From: an uncultured Candidatus Saccharibacteria bacterium
Lineage (GTDB): Bacteria > Patescibacteriota > Saccharimonadia > Saccharimonadales > Saccharimonadaceae
Reading direction: 5' to 3'
NCBI GenBank assembly: GCA_938036825.1
Contig: CALHWD010000021.1
Span: forward strand, 48,442-112,441
Length of the DNA: 64,000 nt
Translations under genes and position numbers: made by a program
Shown here: one piece after another, positions 15,902 to 24,125 of the stretch
Position numbering within the stretch: the first letter of the stretch is position 1
Layout of the letters: every line of letters starts with the position of its first letter
The notes under the pieces: generated by a model
What the model was told of the DNA's origin: nothing
What the model saw: only the letters and a program-made list of their open reading frames with translations
Databases searched by the model: none

Positions 15902-16087
15902 ATGAAGAGCAAAAAATTATCCGACAAGATCATCATTGCATGGCTGGCAGTGCTTACCATCGGTCTTCTATCGCTTATCGGCTGGGCCGTAGCACTGCAA
16001 AACAACTACCACAGCGCAGTCGACTCGCTTGGTAAGCAAGTGTTTGACCTTCAAGTGCAGCTTAATCAAAAGAATCAGCAGAAATAA
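15902..16087 (+). CDS. Small single-pass membrane protein
   Basis: 61 aa: a basic N-terminus (MKSKKLSDK), one membrane helix (IIIAWLAVLTIGLLSLIGWAV), then a short Gln/Asn-rich, probably extracellular coiled tail (LGKQVFDLQVQLNQKNQQK). The start follows TATACT by 6 nt with no SD, so a leaderless mRNA is predicted. It lies 5 bp before the VOC gene and is probably co-transcribed. No family recognised. Confidence 0.65.
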   Translation: MKSKKLSDKIIIAWLAVLTIGLLSLIGWAVALQNNYHSAVDSLGKQVFDLQVQLNQKNQQK

Positions 16088-16092
16088 CCACC

Positions 16093-16533
16093 ATGCCCGT
16101 CCTCCATCACATCGCGCTCTCAGTGCGCAGCGCTACTGCAAGCATCCAGTTCTACAAGCGCCTTGGCTTCGCTGAGGCAGTTGTGTGGCATGCACCAGAT
16201 GGTACGTTGAGTATTCACCAGCTGATGAACTCCAGTGATGTAATCCTCGAGCTCTTTGCTTATGCCCACAATACACACCAACCACAAGCACAGCCAGCAA
16301 TTGGCAATGATCTCGAAACAGTCGGCATTAAGCACATTGGCCTCAGTGTTGATAATCTCGATGAGTTTCACGCAGCAGCCCTTAGCTGGAGTGAGCCAAC
16401 TGACATCGTCATGGGGCGAACTGGCCTTCGCTACTGCTTCATCAAAGACCCAGACGGCAACTGGGTGGAAATTGTTGAAGATAAGCGCAACCTCGTACCA
16501 GGTATGGCAGTCGTGGATATGTCGTCGTTATAA
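16093..16533 (+). CDS. VOC (glyoxalase/bleomycin resistance) family protein
   Basis: 146 aa with the paired beta-alpha-beta-beta-beta architecture of vicinal oxygen chelate proteins. HHIALSVRSATASIQFYKRLGF opens the first module and IKHIGLSVDNLDEFHAA the second. The end GLRYCFIKDPDGNWVEIVED carries the metal-ligand Glu typical of the fold. The His in each module start and the final Glu fit a metal-binding enzyme (glyoxalase I-like or dioxygenase-like). Substrate unknown. It sits between a small membrane protein gene and an unknown gene on the same strand. Confidence 0.85.
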   Translation: MPVLHHIALSVRSATASIQFYKRLGFAEAVVWHAPDGTLSIHQLMNSSDVILELFAYAHNTHQPQAQPAIGNDLETVGIKHIGLSVDNLDEFHAAALSWSEPTDIVMGRTGLRYCFIKDPDGNWVEIVEDKRNLVPGMAVVDMSSL

Positions 16534-16556
16534 TACTTAGCCAGCAAAGGAGGAAT

Positions 16557-17294
16557 ATGTCTCATTCAGTCATGCTCACTCAACTCGCCAACAGTGGCTG
16601 GACCCAGTGCCCATCAATTGCTCGCGCCTTAGCTGAAGCTGGTATTCCTGTACCAACTGAAGATTATCTACGGAGCGCTTTTGACACATCGGTCTGGGAT
16701 ACGGTTGCAACGCTATCTAGCGATCTGTCACGGCACTTTCAGAGCTACCCCTTCGCTGAGGAGGCTATCTATGGCCCACTCCTAGTGCCGCACGCCCGTT
16801 TGTTTGATGTGCGCCGATCTCAAAGCAGACATATCCGCAGCAGCCAACCTGAGATAACCAAGCCAGACTTCGTCGACGAGCGCCTTCCTTTTGGCGCTGA
16901 CCATACTGACCTTGCAGCTCCTTGGACACTCTTTGTCACCATTATCTCTGATGCTGGCCTAGCAATGGGCAGTTACAACGATATCACTGCACAGCCCAGG
17001 AATATATACACTGTCAACGGCTCCGACACACGCCAACTAATGACCCGGCAACTGTGGTGCGCACTCGTCTTGCAAAATCTCCAAGCACCAGACTGCGAAC
17101 AACGCAAGCGCTGGACAAGTACACTCTTTGCTGGTGAAGCATTGATTGATGGCAGCGCTGTCTCAGGGACAGTCTTGCATGGCCAAGTGCGCCAACGTCT
17201 CGGCAAAGCCACTCGTGGTAGTTCGCCAATGCGCGTCCGTCCGGCACTGCATGTGGGGAGCGTTGCACCAATCCATAACATGTCGTATAGCTAA
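16557..17294 (+). CDS. Hypothetical protein, 245 aa
   Basis: A strong SD (AAAGGAGG, 5 nt before the ATG) and position 23 bp after the VOC gene show a co-transcribed gene. No known domain is recognised. The protein is soluble, with a helical N-terminal third (MLTQLANSGWTQCPSIARAL) and a central conserved-looking block (APWTLFVTIISDAGLAMGSY). A bidirectional terminator follows at 17527. No signal peptide, no membrane helix. Confidence 0.65.
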   Translation: MSHSVMLTQLANSGWTQCPSIARALAEAGIPVPTEDYLRSAFDTSVWDTVATLSSDLSRHFQSYPFAEEAIYGPLLVPHARLFDVRRSQSRHIRSSQPEITKPDFVDERLPFGADHTDLAAPWTLFVTIISDAGLAMGSYNDITAQPRNIYTVNGSDTRQLMTRQLWCALVLQNLQAPDCEQRKRWTSTLFAGEALIDGSAVSGTVLHGQVRQRLGKATRGSSPMRVRPALHVGSVAPIHNMSYS

Positions 17295-17526
17295 TTGCTA
17301 ATACGCAGCTTATGCGCTCACACCTCTTCTCATACCTCTCTTGTTGCGAACGGCGCAAAACGAGAGAAAACCGCAGCTCACGCTGAGCGCCGCTCTCTAG
17401 CGCTCTGAGTAGTGCGAGAGCATACTTCTCTATACAAACTTAGTTATCGTCACGCGGTATAGGCTCGCGGCTTACTTCATCTCATACTCTACTTGCTTTG
17501 TAGCCCTCTCTTGCACTAAGTTCAAC

Positions 17527-17562
17527 AAAAAAGACCCTTCTGTTACAGAAAGGTCTTTTTTT
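17527..17562. terminator. Bidirectional rho-independent terminator
   Basis: Arms AAAAAAGACC / GGTCTTTTTT enclose an inner stem TTCTG / CAGAA with a TTA loop. U-runs occur on both strands, so it can serve both the + gene ending at 17294 and the minus gene ending at 17581. Confidence 0.85.
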
Positions 17563-17580
17563 CATATACAAGTGTCCGGG

Positions 17581-17829
17581 TTATTTGGTTGCTTTAGCAG
17601 CCTTTTTGGTGGGCTTTGCCGCGTCTTTCTTGGCAGCAAAGGGGAATTTGTTGCGCGAGTGCTCCTTCACGTAGTAGCCCTCAGGCATGTCACACGGCTC
17701 ACCCTTGCCGTTGTTTGGTGATTTGCAAAAATAGTAAATCGTCCGCTTTACGCCACCGCGCAATACCGCATCCTTTTGCGTGTGCAAGTAGTATGTAGTA
17801 CCATTCGAACTAGTATATTCGTAAGCCAT
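17581..17829 (-). CDS. Small protein with Lys/Ala-rich tail, unknown
   Basis: 82 aa. The first 60 residues are Tyr-rich and beta-like (EYTSSNGTTYYLHTQKDAVL, RTIYYFCKSP) with Cys in FCKSPNNGKGEPC. The last 20 are AAKKDAAKPTKKAAKATK, a histone-H1-like tail. SD AGGAGG precedes the ATG. The pattern (a compact strand-rich core that restates amino acids in readable display form, plus a basic tail) suggests nucleic-acid or ribosome contact, but this is inference. It is transcribed towards the terminator at 17527. Confidence 0.7.
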   Translation of the reverse strand: MAYEYTSSNGTTYYLHTQKDAVLRGGVKRTIYYFCKSPNNGKGEPCDMPEGYYVKEHSRNKFPFAAKKDAAKPTKKAAKATK

Positions 17830-18107
17830 AGTGCTCCTCCTATTTGATCTTACAAAACCTAGCCTACATGCTCATAAAATGGATGTCAACACTTTGGTAA
17901 CGATTTTTTACAGAGATAACGGCCAAGGGTAAGCAATTTTGTTTTTTGCTTATGGTTATTGTGTATGATAGATGTTGGTACGATTTTTGTACGATAAACA
18001 GGGGTCAAGCATAAATTTTATGGAGCACCCAGCGAACGCTTGCTCAAGACCATCATGCGTGTTGTACGTGTTGTAAATTATGTTGTAGTTTTTTATTTTT
18101 TGGCTAT
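17830..18107. other. Gene-free stretch with short repeats
   Basis: No coding frame. It has a hairpin TAAGCAA / TTGCTTA (near 17931-17951) and three copies of TGTTGTA (18060, 18069, 18081) just after the end of the membrane protein gene at 18108. No clear terminator. Confidence 0.4.
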
Positions 18108-18743
18108 TTATTTCGCCGCTCGATACTGAACGCGCAGCATAATCCGCAAAATAATCATCCCCACAATACGCCCAAGAATGGCCGAGATGACCACGCCAGT
18201 GAGGAGAATCGTCCAGCCAGCAAAGTCGGGCGACCATAGTGGTGCACTAAAGTTGTAGTGGTAGAGGCTGGTGTCGGGCATTTTGGCAGTCTGAAGGCCA
18301 GCATTGGTGCTACTGAGCTTGCCGAGCTCCTCGTAGACACAGCGCACATAGTCAATCGACCAGCTATGGAACCGTGGCTTACACACTGCATCGGCCTTAG
18401 CATTGGCGGTTTGACCGGCACGATTGGTGGTGCTCATTGAGGCGTTAAGCGCAGCCTTGACGTCGCGATTGTACTGCTCTTGCAGGTAAATTGGGCCAGT
18501 ATCTGTATTCATATGGGCAGAGGAATACTGCTGGAGGTCGGCGATGCGCTGGCGAATCTGCTCCATATTACCTGCCTTGTCAGCCGAGAGAACTGCTCGT
18601 CGCCGCTCAGTCATTCCCACATTATTGAGCCGCAAAAAGGTTGCAGACAGCACGAGCAGCACCATAAGCAGTAGCACCAGGTGCCACATCTTAATGCGCC
18701 GGAGTCGCTTCATCGACCGCTTGACTTGCTGTTTGTTTGCCAT
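18108..18743 (-). CDS. Membrane protein with two TM helices, unknown
   Basis: 211 aa from the chosen ATG (18743; the alternative GTG at 18767 adds eight residues). The N-terminus is very basic (MANKQQVKRSMKRLRRIKMW), followed by one helix (HLVLLLMVLLVLSATFL). A 130-residue exterior domain holds a coiled coil (VLSADKAGNMEQIRQRIADL) and two Cys (ADAVCKPRF, DYVRCVYEEL) that could form a disulfide. A second helix follows (WTILLTGVVISAILGRIVGM). No family recognised. Topology suggests a surface domain tethered at both ends. Confidence 0.7.
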   Translation of the reverse strand: MANKQQVKRSMKRLRRIKMWHLVLLLMVLLVLSATFLRLNNVGMTERRRAVLSADKAGNMEQIRQRIADLQQYSSAHMNTDTGPIYLQEQYNRDVKAALNASMSTTNRAGQTANAKADAVCKPRFHSWSIDYVRCVYEELGKLSSTNAGLQTAKMPDTSLYHYNFSAPLWSPDFAGWTILLTGVVISAILGRIVGMIILRIMLRVQYRAAK

Positions 18744-18886
18744 GCTATGTACCCTACGTATGCCCACTTATGCTTTGGGTCTAGTATAGCATAACCTCAA
18801 TATTGAACCCAGTGGCGCGAGGTGGAACAATCACACTCCTTAGCTACCTCTGGTGGTTTTGTGCCAGAGGCGGTACAATGGAGGGT

Positions 18887-20155
18887 ATGAATATCTACTT
18901 CTCTGGAATCGGCGGTGTGGGCCTGGGGCCATTGGCTGAGTTGGCACACGATGCAGGGCACCGTGTGCTTGGCTCGGATAGTCACATTGGACTCGAGACA
19001 CAAGAACTCGAGCAGCGTGGCATCTCCGTCTCACAAGACCAAACAGGCGAATACCTGGCCTATCGCCATCAACAAACCCCGATCGATTGGTTTATCTATA
19101 CTGCAGCTTTACCACCCGATCACCCCGAGCTCGTCTTAGCACACCGACTTGGCATCTATACCGCTAAGCGCGACGAGCTCCTCACTTATCTCATCAACGA
19201 GAAAGACCTCCAGCTCATCGCCATCGCTGGTACCCACGGCAAGACGACAACAACTGGCCTGATGGTGTGGGCGCTGCGTCAGCTGGGCGAGCCAGTGAGT
19301 TACTCGGTGGGTACAACATTGAGTTTTGGTCCCAGCGGCCACTATGTGCCAGACAGCCGCTACTTTGTGTATGAGTGTGATGAGTTTGACCGCAACTTTT
19401 TGCAATTTCACCCTCATCTCACACTACTGACCTCTGTTGACTACGACCACCCGGACACCTACCCTACCAAGCAGGATTACACCGATGCCTTTAGCCGCTT
19501 CCTTGAGCAGAGCGAATATACTATCATGTGGCAGCGCGATGCCGATGCGGGCGTTGTACCACCACGGCGGCGGGCGCGTGTCTTGGAAGATGAGGATGTG
19601 CAGCAATTTACACTCGCAGGGGCCCACAACCGAGCAAACGCAACACTGGTGGCAACGGCATGTAAACAGCTCAGGCTTGGCTCACCCGAGCACATTCGAG
19701 CAGCTATCAATACCTTCCCGGGAGTGCAGCGACGCTTTGAGCGGCTTGGGACTGGGCTGTATAGCGATTATGGCCACCACCCGGTAGAAATCGCCGCGAC
19801 ATTGCAAATGGCACGAGAGTTGTCCGACCACGTTGTGCTGGTATATCAGCCACATCAAAACGTCCGTCAGCATGAGATCCGTCAGCAATACACCGACTGT
19901 ATGGAGCGCGCCGAGCAAATCTATTGGCTGCCAACCTACCTCAGCCGCGAAGACCCAGCTCTATCCATCCTCACCCCGCAGCAACTTACTGAGCAGCTAA
20001 CAAACCGTAGTAGCGTTCACTATGCCGAACTCGATGATGCCTTGTGGCACGCCATCCAAACTGCCCGCGCTGAGGGCAAGCTTGTGCTCTGCATGGGCGC
20101 AGGCACGATTGATGGCTGGGTACGGCAGCAGCTCGCGCAAGAAGGAGCACAGTAA
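18887..20155 (+). CDS. murC: UDP-N-acetylmuramate-alanine ligase MurC (or Mpl-like)
   Basis: Mur ligase with the N-terminal nucleotide fold MNIYFSGIGGVGLGPLAELA, the ATP loop GTHGKTTTTGL, the central YECDEFDRNFLQFHPHLTLL and the C-terminal domain FERLGTGLYSDYGHHPVEIA. It adds L-Ala (MurC) or a recycled peptide (Mpl) to UDP-MurNAc. At 422 aa it is shorter than E. coli MurC (491). The start ATG 18887 comes 7 nt after TACAAT; the longer frame from 18803 has no support. The HAD gene overlaps its stop by one base. MurC is preferred over Mpl because the organism shows no recycling genes here, but this is not decisive. Confidence 0.82.
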   Translation: MNIYFSGIGGVGLGPLAELAHDAGHRVLGSDSHIGLETQELEQRGISVSQDQTGEYLAYRHQQTPIDWFIYTAALPPDHPELVLAHRLGIYTAKRDELLTYLINEKDLQLIAIAGTHGKTTTTGLMVWALRQLGEPVSYSVGTTLSFGPSGHYVPDSRYFVYECDEFDRNFLQFHPHLTLLTSVDYDHPDTYPTKQDYTDAFSRFLEQSEYTIMWQRDADAGVVPPRRRARVLEDEDVQQFTLAGAHNRANATLVATACKQLRLGSPEHIRAAINTFPGVQRRFERLGTGLYSDYGHHPVEIAATLQMARELSDHVVLVYQPHQNVRQHEIRQQYTDCMERAEQIYWLPTYLSREDPALSILTPQQLTEQLTNRSSVHYAELDDALWHAIQTARAEGKLVLCMGAGTIDGWVRQQLAQEGAQ

Positions 20156-20793
20156 TCGTAGAGCGTTCACCAGCGATCACAGCAATACTCTTTGACGTCG
20201 GCGGCGTCCTGATTGACAATTATGATTATGTAACCAATGATGTACGCCAAGCACTTGGTAACCCAGATGGCTTCGACCAGCGTTGGCCAGCCGCAATTCA
20301 TCGTTATGGTAGTGGTACGATTAATCGTGCTACATTCTGGCGTGAGCTTGGCTGCGATCACCCGACGAATGCGCAGCAAGATAGCATTGTCAAAGGTTTT
20401 CGCGAGACACTCACAATTCGCAATCAGGTGATGGAATACGCTGCCCACCTGGCGACACAAGGCTTACGCGTTGGTATCCTGAGCGACACCATCCCGGAGC
20501 ACGCCGAAGTATTACAGCAAAGTGGTGTGTACGACGAAGCTATCTTCGACCCCTGTTTGCTCTCCCACGAGACAGGCCACCGCAAGCCAGCACCCGCTAC
20601 ATACATTCACGCGTTGGGACGTCTGGGCTTATGTCATTGTCCAGAATCCGTACTGTTTGTTGACGATCGGTTGAAGAATATCGCCACTGCCGCCGCAACA
20701 GGTATGCACACCGTTCACGCTGTGCAGCGCGCCACTCAAGCCGAAACCGAAGCTACTATCATCAACGACATCGCTACGAAACTTCAGTCGTAA
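20155..20793 (+). CDS. HAD-family hydrolase (YihX-like), apparent AUC start
   Basis: From codon 20155 the protein reads IVERSPAITAILFDVGGVLI (motif I, nucleophile Asp; the second Asp is Gly as in YihX). ILSDT is motif II, HRKPAPATYIHAL holds the motif III Lys, and VLFVDDRLKNIATA is motif IV. The frame has no ATG, GTG or TTG before motif I. The only well-placed codon is ATC at 20155-20157, 7 nt after GAAGGAG and overlapping the murC stop (TAATC) exactly where TAATG would be expected. A conventional start at 20428 would delete the active site. Length is 212 aa, normal for the family. The substrate is probably a small sugar phosphate or nucleotide. Confidence 0.75.
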   Translation: MVERSPAITAILFDVGGVLIDNYDYVTNDVRQALGNPDGFDQRWPAAIHRYGSGTINRATFWRELGCDHPTNAQQDSIVKGFRETLTIRNQVMEYAAHLATQGLRVGILSDTIPEHAEVLQQSGVYDEAIFDPCLLSHETGHRKPAPATYIHALGRLGLCHCPESVLFVDDRLKNIATAAATGMHTVHAVQRATQAETEATIINDIATKLQS

Positions 20794-20839
20794 TAATCAA
20801 TAGATGCGCCGTGCTTAACCAGCCTGGAAGGCTATATTT

Positions 20840-21181
20840 CTACCGGTCATCCCCACTACCCCGCAGCTGACCGCGCTGCTGGCGGCTGGCGAGCTTGGCG
20901 TTGTTGCGCTGAGCGACCTCCTCGAGACTCGAACCAAGCAAGTGTGCTACTGCCGTTACATACCACAAAATATCACCCAGCTCCTTAATGATTGCCTGCT
21001 TATCTGTCTCAGTTATTGTACCCTGTTGGTCACGCAATAGCTTCTTGAACTTCTCGAGCACCTCGCCCGATTCACCACCCAGACCTAGCACCATACCCAT
21101 TAGTTGGGCATTGGCATCACCGTAGGCATAGTCACTACTCAGGGTAGTGATTGCTTGCTGTGCGTAGTCGTCGATCTTCAT
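20840..21181 (-). CDS. MazG-like nucleotide pyrophosphohydrolase
   Basis: 113 aa, all helical. The metal motif is split as usual: GLGGESGEVLEKFKKLLRD (E-x2-E) and IIKELGDILWYVTAVAHLL (E-x2-D). Single-domain MazG proteins of this length act on dCTP-like or non-canonical NTPs. The C-terminus is basic (KLASRQQRGQLRGSGDDR). SD AAGGAGG lies 5 nt before the ATG. The gene lies 15 bp after the HTH-Nudix gene in the same direction, linking two nucleotide-hygiene functions. Confidence 0.85.
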   Translation of the reverse strand: MKIDDYAQQAITTLSSDYAYGDANAQLMGMVLGLGGESGEVLEKFKKLLRDQQGTITETDKQAIIKELGDILWYVTAVAHLLGSSLEEVAQRNNAKLASRQQRGQLRGSGDDR

Positions 21182-21196
21182 ATATCCTCCTTGTTA

Positions 21197-21871
21197 TTAA
21201 TCTAATACGTCGTCAAACTCCTCAAAAAAGTATGGATCGCGAAAGAATGCCCGCGCTACAATCTGCTCCACTGCTGGTGCAAGCGTGTACTGCGCCAGTT
21301 TGTGTGGGCGCACCCAAATGAGCCGTTCGTGCGGAGTGATATCATCAGTCGCCCCATAAAACACATGAGCAAGCGTGGTTGAAAGAATTGCCTTGTCTGC
21401 CCAAACACGAATATAGCATTCGCCTGCATGCCGCAGTACTAGGTCTATAGCGCCAATCTTTTCCGCCGCTTCGCGCTGAGCTGCCGCTTGGATAGATCTG
21501 TCATCGATGTGGAGTTTGCCGTAAGGGAGCGTCCAGGTATCAATGTAGGGCTGCTTAGTGCGCTGTTGGAGTAAGACGTCACCATTACTATTTTGCACCA
21601 CTAGCATGGTTACGATTTTAGGTTGAGTCCGAACCAGCATATTGTCTGTACTAACCCGATCGACATACGCCAAACCACGTGGTGCCAGGCTATAGCCACC
21701 TGGCACTTTTTGGACAAGCTGGTGACGAATCAGCACCTTGAGATGATAGCTAAAGAGATTGGTATCCACCCGTGGCGGGCGCAGATCACGAAAGCGAGCC
21801 ATCTTACGGTAGCACAGCACACTTAAAATACGCCTTTGGATATGGTGGTTAATCGTATTTTGCTCAAACAT
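21197..21871 (-). CDS. Winged-helix plus Nudix-fold protein
   Basis: 224 aa. Residues 1-75 form a winged helix (RRILSVLCYRKMARFRDLRP, then FSYHLKVLIRHQLVQKVPGG). Residues 85-200 are a Nudix fold whose box reads GKLHIDDRSIQAAAQREAAEKIGA, so the family Glu-Glu pair is Glu-Lys and the first Glu is Asp. Catalysis may be weakened, as in NrtR-type regulators that sense ADP-ribose, but NrtR has Nudix first and helix second; here the order is reversed. Co-transcription with MazG suggests a sensor or regulator of nucleotide metabolism. GATAAT lies 11 nt before the ATG. Confidence 0.75.
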   Translation of the reverse strand: MFEQNTINHHIQRRILSVLCYRKMARFRDLRPPRVDTNLFSYHLKVLIRHQLVQKVPGGYSLAPRGLAYVDRVSTDNMLVRTQPKIVTMLVVQNSNGDVLLQQRTKQPYIDTWTLPYGKLHIDDRSIQAAAQREAAEKIGAIDLVLRHAGECYIRVWADKAILSTTLAHVFYGATDDITPHERLIWVRPHKLAQYTLAPAVEQIVARAFFRDPYFFEEFDDVLD

Positions 21872-21928
21872 ATTTGACTCAAATTATCCTATCTATCCAT
21901 ATTTACTATAGCACGCTATGGTAGTGAT

Positions 21929-23245
21929 ATGAATAACCTGCCATACAATAGTCACCACAATAATAACCAATATAATCACACGCCAACGACTTGGCTGCCA
22001 GAACACAATTATCCACCACACACGTCACACGAACGAGGTATCACACCATCACCAGTCCAAAGTCAGCTGTGCCATATTGCACTGCAGAGTATGGAGATAA
22101 GCTGTGATTTGGCCGATGTAGTGCGCGTGCCACGTCGGCCCGGTGGCGAGCGCGAGAATGACGCAGAGCATAGTTGGTCGCTTGCCGCCCTTGCGCCAGA
22201 ATTACGTGCCTGTCTCTATCCGCAGTTGGATAATGATACGGTGCAGCAATTTGCAACTGTCCACGAGCTGCTCGAGATTGCCACTGGCGATGTCGCAACG
22301 TTCGACCTTACCCCTGTGCAGCTTTCCATCAAACAACAAAACGAGCAGCAAGCAGCCCACACATTATTACAGCGTCTTCCGCCCGTTATGCGTCAGGGGC
22401 TAGAGCGCTATGAAGCACAAAACACACCCGAAGCACGCTTTGTACGAGCAGTCGATAAGATTCTTCCAGTAGCGATGGATATTGTTGGGCAAGGGGTGCG
22501 AGTAGTCGAAGAGGACTATGGCATTAAAAATCTTGCTGAATTGCAAGCAGCACACGACAAGCTCATCGAGAGCTTCACTCAGCGATTTGGCACAGAATTT
22601 CCTGAGCTTGCTGAGCTGTATGCAAACCTAGCTTATCATTTTGAGACATGCTATGCACAAGAAAAATCTGCCGACATGATGAGTTCTCACGTCCCTGAGC
22701 GTCCCAATCAGCTCAAAGAAGTTGAGCGTAAATTTTTAGTCAATCTTGATAAGATACCAGCAGATATTGACTCATATGATCATATCGACATCAGTCAGGG
22801 CTATCTCGCGCACAGCAGTGATGGATCGGAGACACGCGTCCGGCGTTTTGGTGATGGGCAACGTTTTGAGCTCACGGTAAAATCGGGTGGTACTGTCGTG
22901 CGAGATGAGCAAAATATCATTATTAATGAAGCAACCTTTGCTTCGCTATGGCCACTCACCAAGGGCAAGCGCATCGAAAAAACACGCTACTATGTACCCT
23001 ACACCGACCCTGATAGCAACGAGCATACAATCGAGCTTGATATCTACCACGGCAACCTTGAAGGAAAGCTCGTCACTGCTGAAGTTGAGTTTCGTGGCCG
23101 CGAGACCGAGGCAACACTACGTGCTGAAACATTCTGCCCTCCCGAGTGGTGCAGCACAGATATTAGTTATGATCAACGCTACAAAAATAACGCACTAGCG
23201 AGCCAGCAACACGGCATGCTAGAGCTCAGTCAGGTGAGTATGTAA
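21929..23245 (+). CDS. HD hydrolase fused to CYTH (triphosphate tunnel) domain
   Basis: 438 aa. Residues 1-45 are Asn/His/Pro-rich and look disordered. Residues 45-245 are an HD domain like 5'-deoxynucleotidase YfbR: NDAEHSW (His81), VHELLEIATGD (His112, Glu113 in place of the usual Asp, Asp121), FVRAVDKILP (Asp175). Residues 264-430 are a CYTH/TTM domain starting with EVERKFLV (the ExExK motif) and containing ETRVRRFG, FELTVKSG, KTRYYVPY and TAEVEF, the strand residues that line the triphosphate tunnel. A nucleotidase joined to a triphosphatase suggests stepwise dephosphorylation of a nucleotide. TATGGT lies 6 nt before the ATG. Confidence 0.82.
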   Translation: MNNLPYNSHHNNNQYNHTPTTWLPEHNYPPHTSHERGITPSPVQSQLCHIALQSMEISCDLADVVRVPRRPGGERENDAEHSWSLAALAPELRACLYPQLDNDTVQQFATVHELLEIATGDVATFDLTPVQLSIKQQNEQQAAHTLLQRLPPVMRQGLERYEAQNTPEARFVRAVDKILPVAMDIVGQGVRVVEEDYGIKNLAELQAAHDKLIESFTQRFGTEFPELAELYANLAYHFETCYAQEKSADMMSSHVPERPNQLKEVERKFLVNLDKIPADIDSYDHIDISQGYLAHSSDGSETRVRRFGDGQRFELTVKSGGTVVRDEQNIIINEATFASLWPLTKGKRIEKTRYYVPYTDPDSNEHTIELDIYHGNLEGKLVTAEVEFRGRETEATLRAETFCPPEWCSTDISYDQRYKNNALASQQHGMLELSQVSM

Positions 23246-23263
23246 TCTTGCTACGAAGCGGTA

Positions 23264-23935
23264 CTACTGGCCATCACCGGTCGTCGCTCGCACGCAGCCA
23301 ATCGCTTTCCCCTCACTCATCCAGCGCTGTTCGTAGGCGGTGAGCGTCTTGTATTCATCAGGCAGTGACGACTCGTGGAGATCGAAAGATAATTCACGAA
23401 TCGACCACTGACAGGCAACGAGCTGCTCCAGGCTCCAACAAAAGAAATCACGATCGTCATGCTTGAGCAAAAGCGAGCCACCAGGCCGCAACAGCTGCTC
23501 GTACTGGCGCAAAAATGTTGGGTGGGTAAGACGCCGGCCAGCACTGCGCCGCTTAGGGAATGGATCAGGAAAAGTCACCCACAACTGCTTGAGTGAGTGA
23601 GCAGCAAAGAGCTCGCCAATCTGATCGGCCCGAGCCCGCACAAACAACACATTGGTGATGCCACGCTCGAGCGCCGTGTATGCACCTTTTTGCAAGCGAT
23701 CACCCTTAACGTCCAGTGCCACAAACACCTCATCCGGGTACTGCGCCGCTAGCTCCACACTAAACATCCCGGTACCAGCGCCAACCTCGAGCACTGTCGC
23801 ACTCTGCCGCACCTCTGGTGTTGCCTGGCACCATTCGTCGTACTCGTAGCAGTTGGTGGCGTTATGGAACTTAGCAAAGCGATATTTCTTGCGTTTGCGA
23901 GTGATGATAAATTGCTGAGGGTCAAGATACGTCAT
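23264..23935 (-). CDS. trmB: tRNA (guanine-N7)-methyltransferase TrmB
   Basis: 223 aa with the SAM loop VLEVGAGTGMFSVELA, the acidic strand FVALDVKGDR, the substrate motif TFPDPFPKRRSAGRRLTHP and LLRPGGSLLLKHDD; all are diagnostic of TrmB. It makes m7G46 in the variable loop of tRNAs. TATAAT lies 6 nt before the ATG with no SD. The gene is convergent with the HD-CYTH gene, with an 18-bp gap. Confidence 0.93.
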   Translation of the reverse strand: MTYLDPQQFIITRKRKKYRFAKFHNATNCYEYDEWCQATPEVRQSATVLEVGAGTGMFSVELAAQYPDEVFVALDVKGDRLQKGAYTALERGITNVLFVRARADQIGELFAAHSLKQLWVTFPDPFPKRRSAGRRLTHPTFLRQYEQLLRPGGSLLLKHDDRDFFCWSLEQLVACQWSIRELSFDLHESSLPDEYKTLTAYEQRWMSEGKAIGCVRATTGDGQ

Positions 23936-23941
23936 GAGTCT

Positions 23942-23947
23942 ATTATA
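23942..23947 (-). promoter_or_regulatory. Predicted -10 box (TATAAT) of trmB
   Basis: TATAAT on the minus strand, 6 nt from the ATG at 23935, with no SD; leaderless mRNA predicted. Confidence 0.6.
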
Positions 23948-24125
23948 CCTGAATCACATGGCCTCTTTCGCGGGTGACCCCACGCTCCACGTTATTTGGG
24001 TGAGGTATGAGAATTCACTATTTGTCTAGCATGTTTTTCACTCGAGTAAAGAGAATCTCTCTAAAAAATGTTGTAATACTTACATCACTAGGTAAGCTTC
24101 TAACTTTTTCTCAGGTTATTATGCT

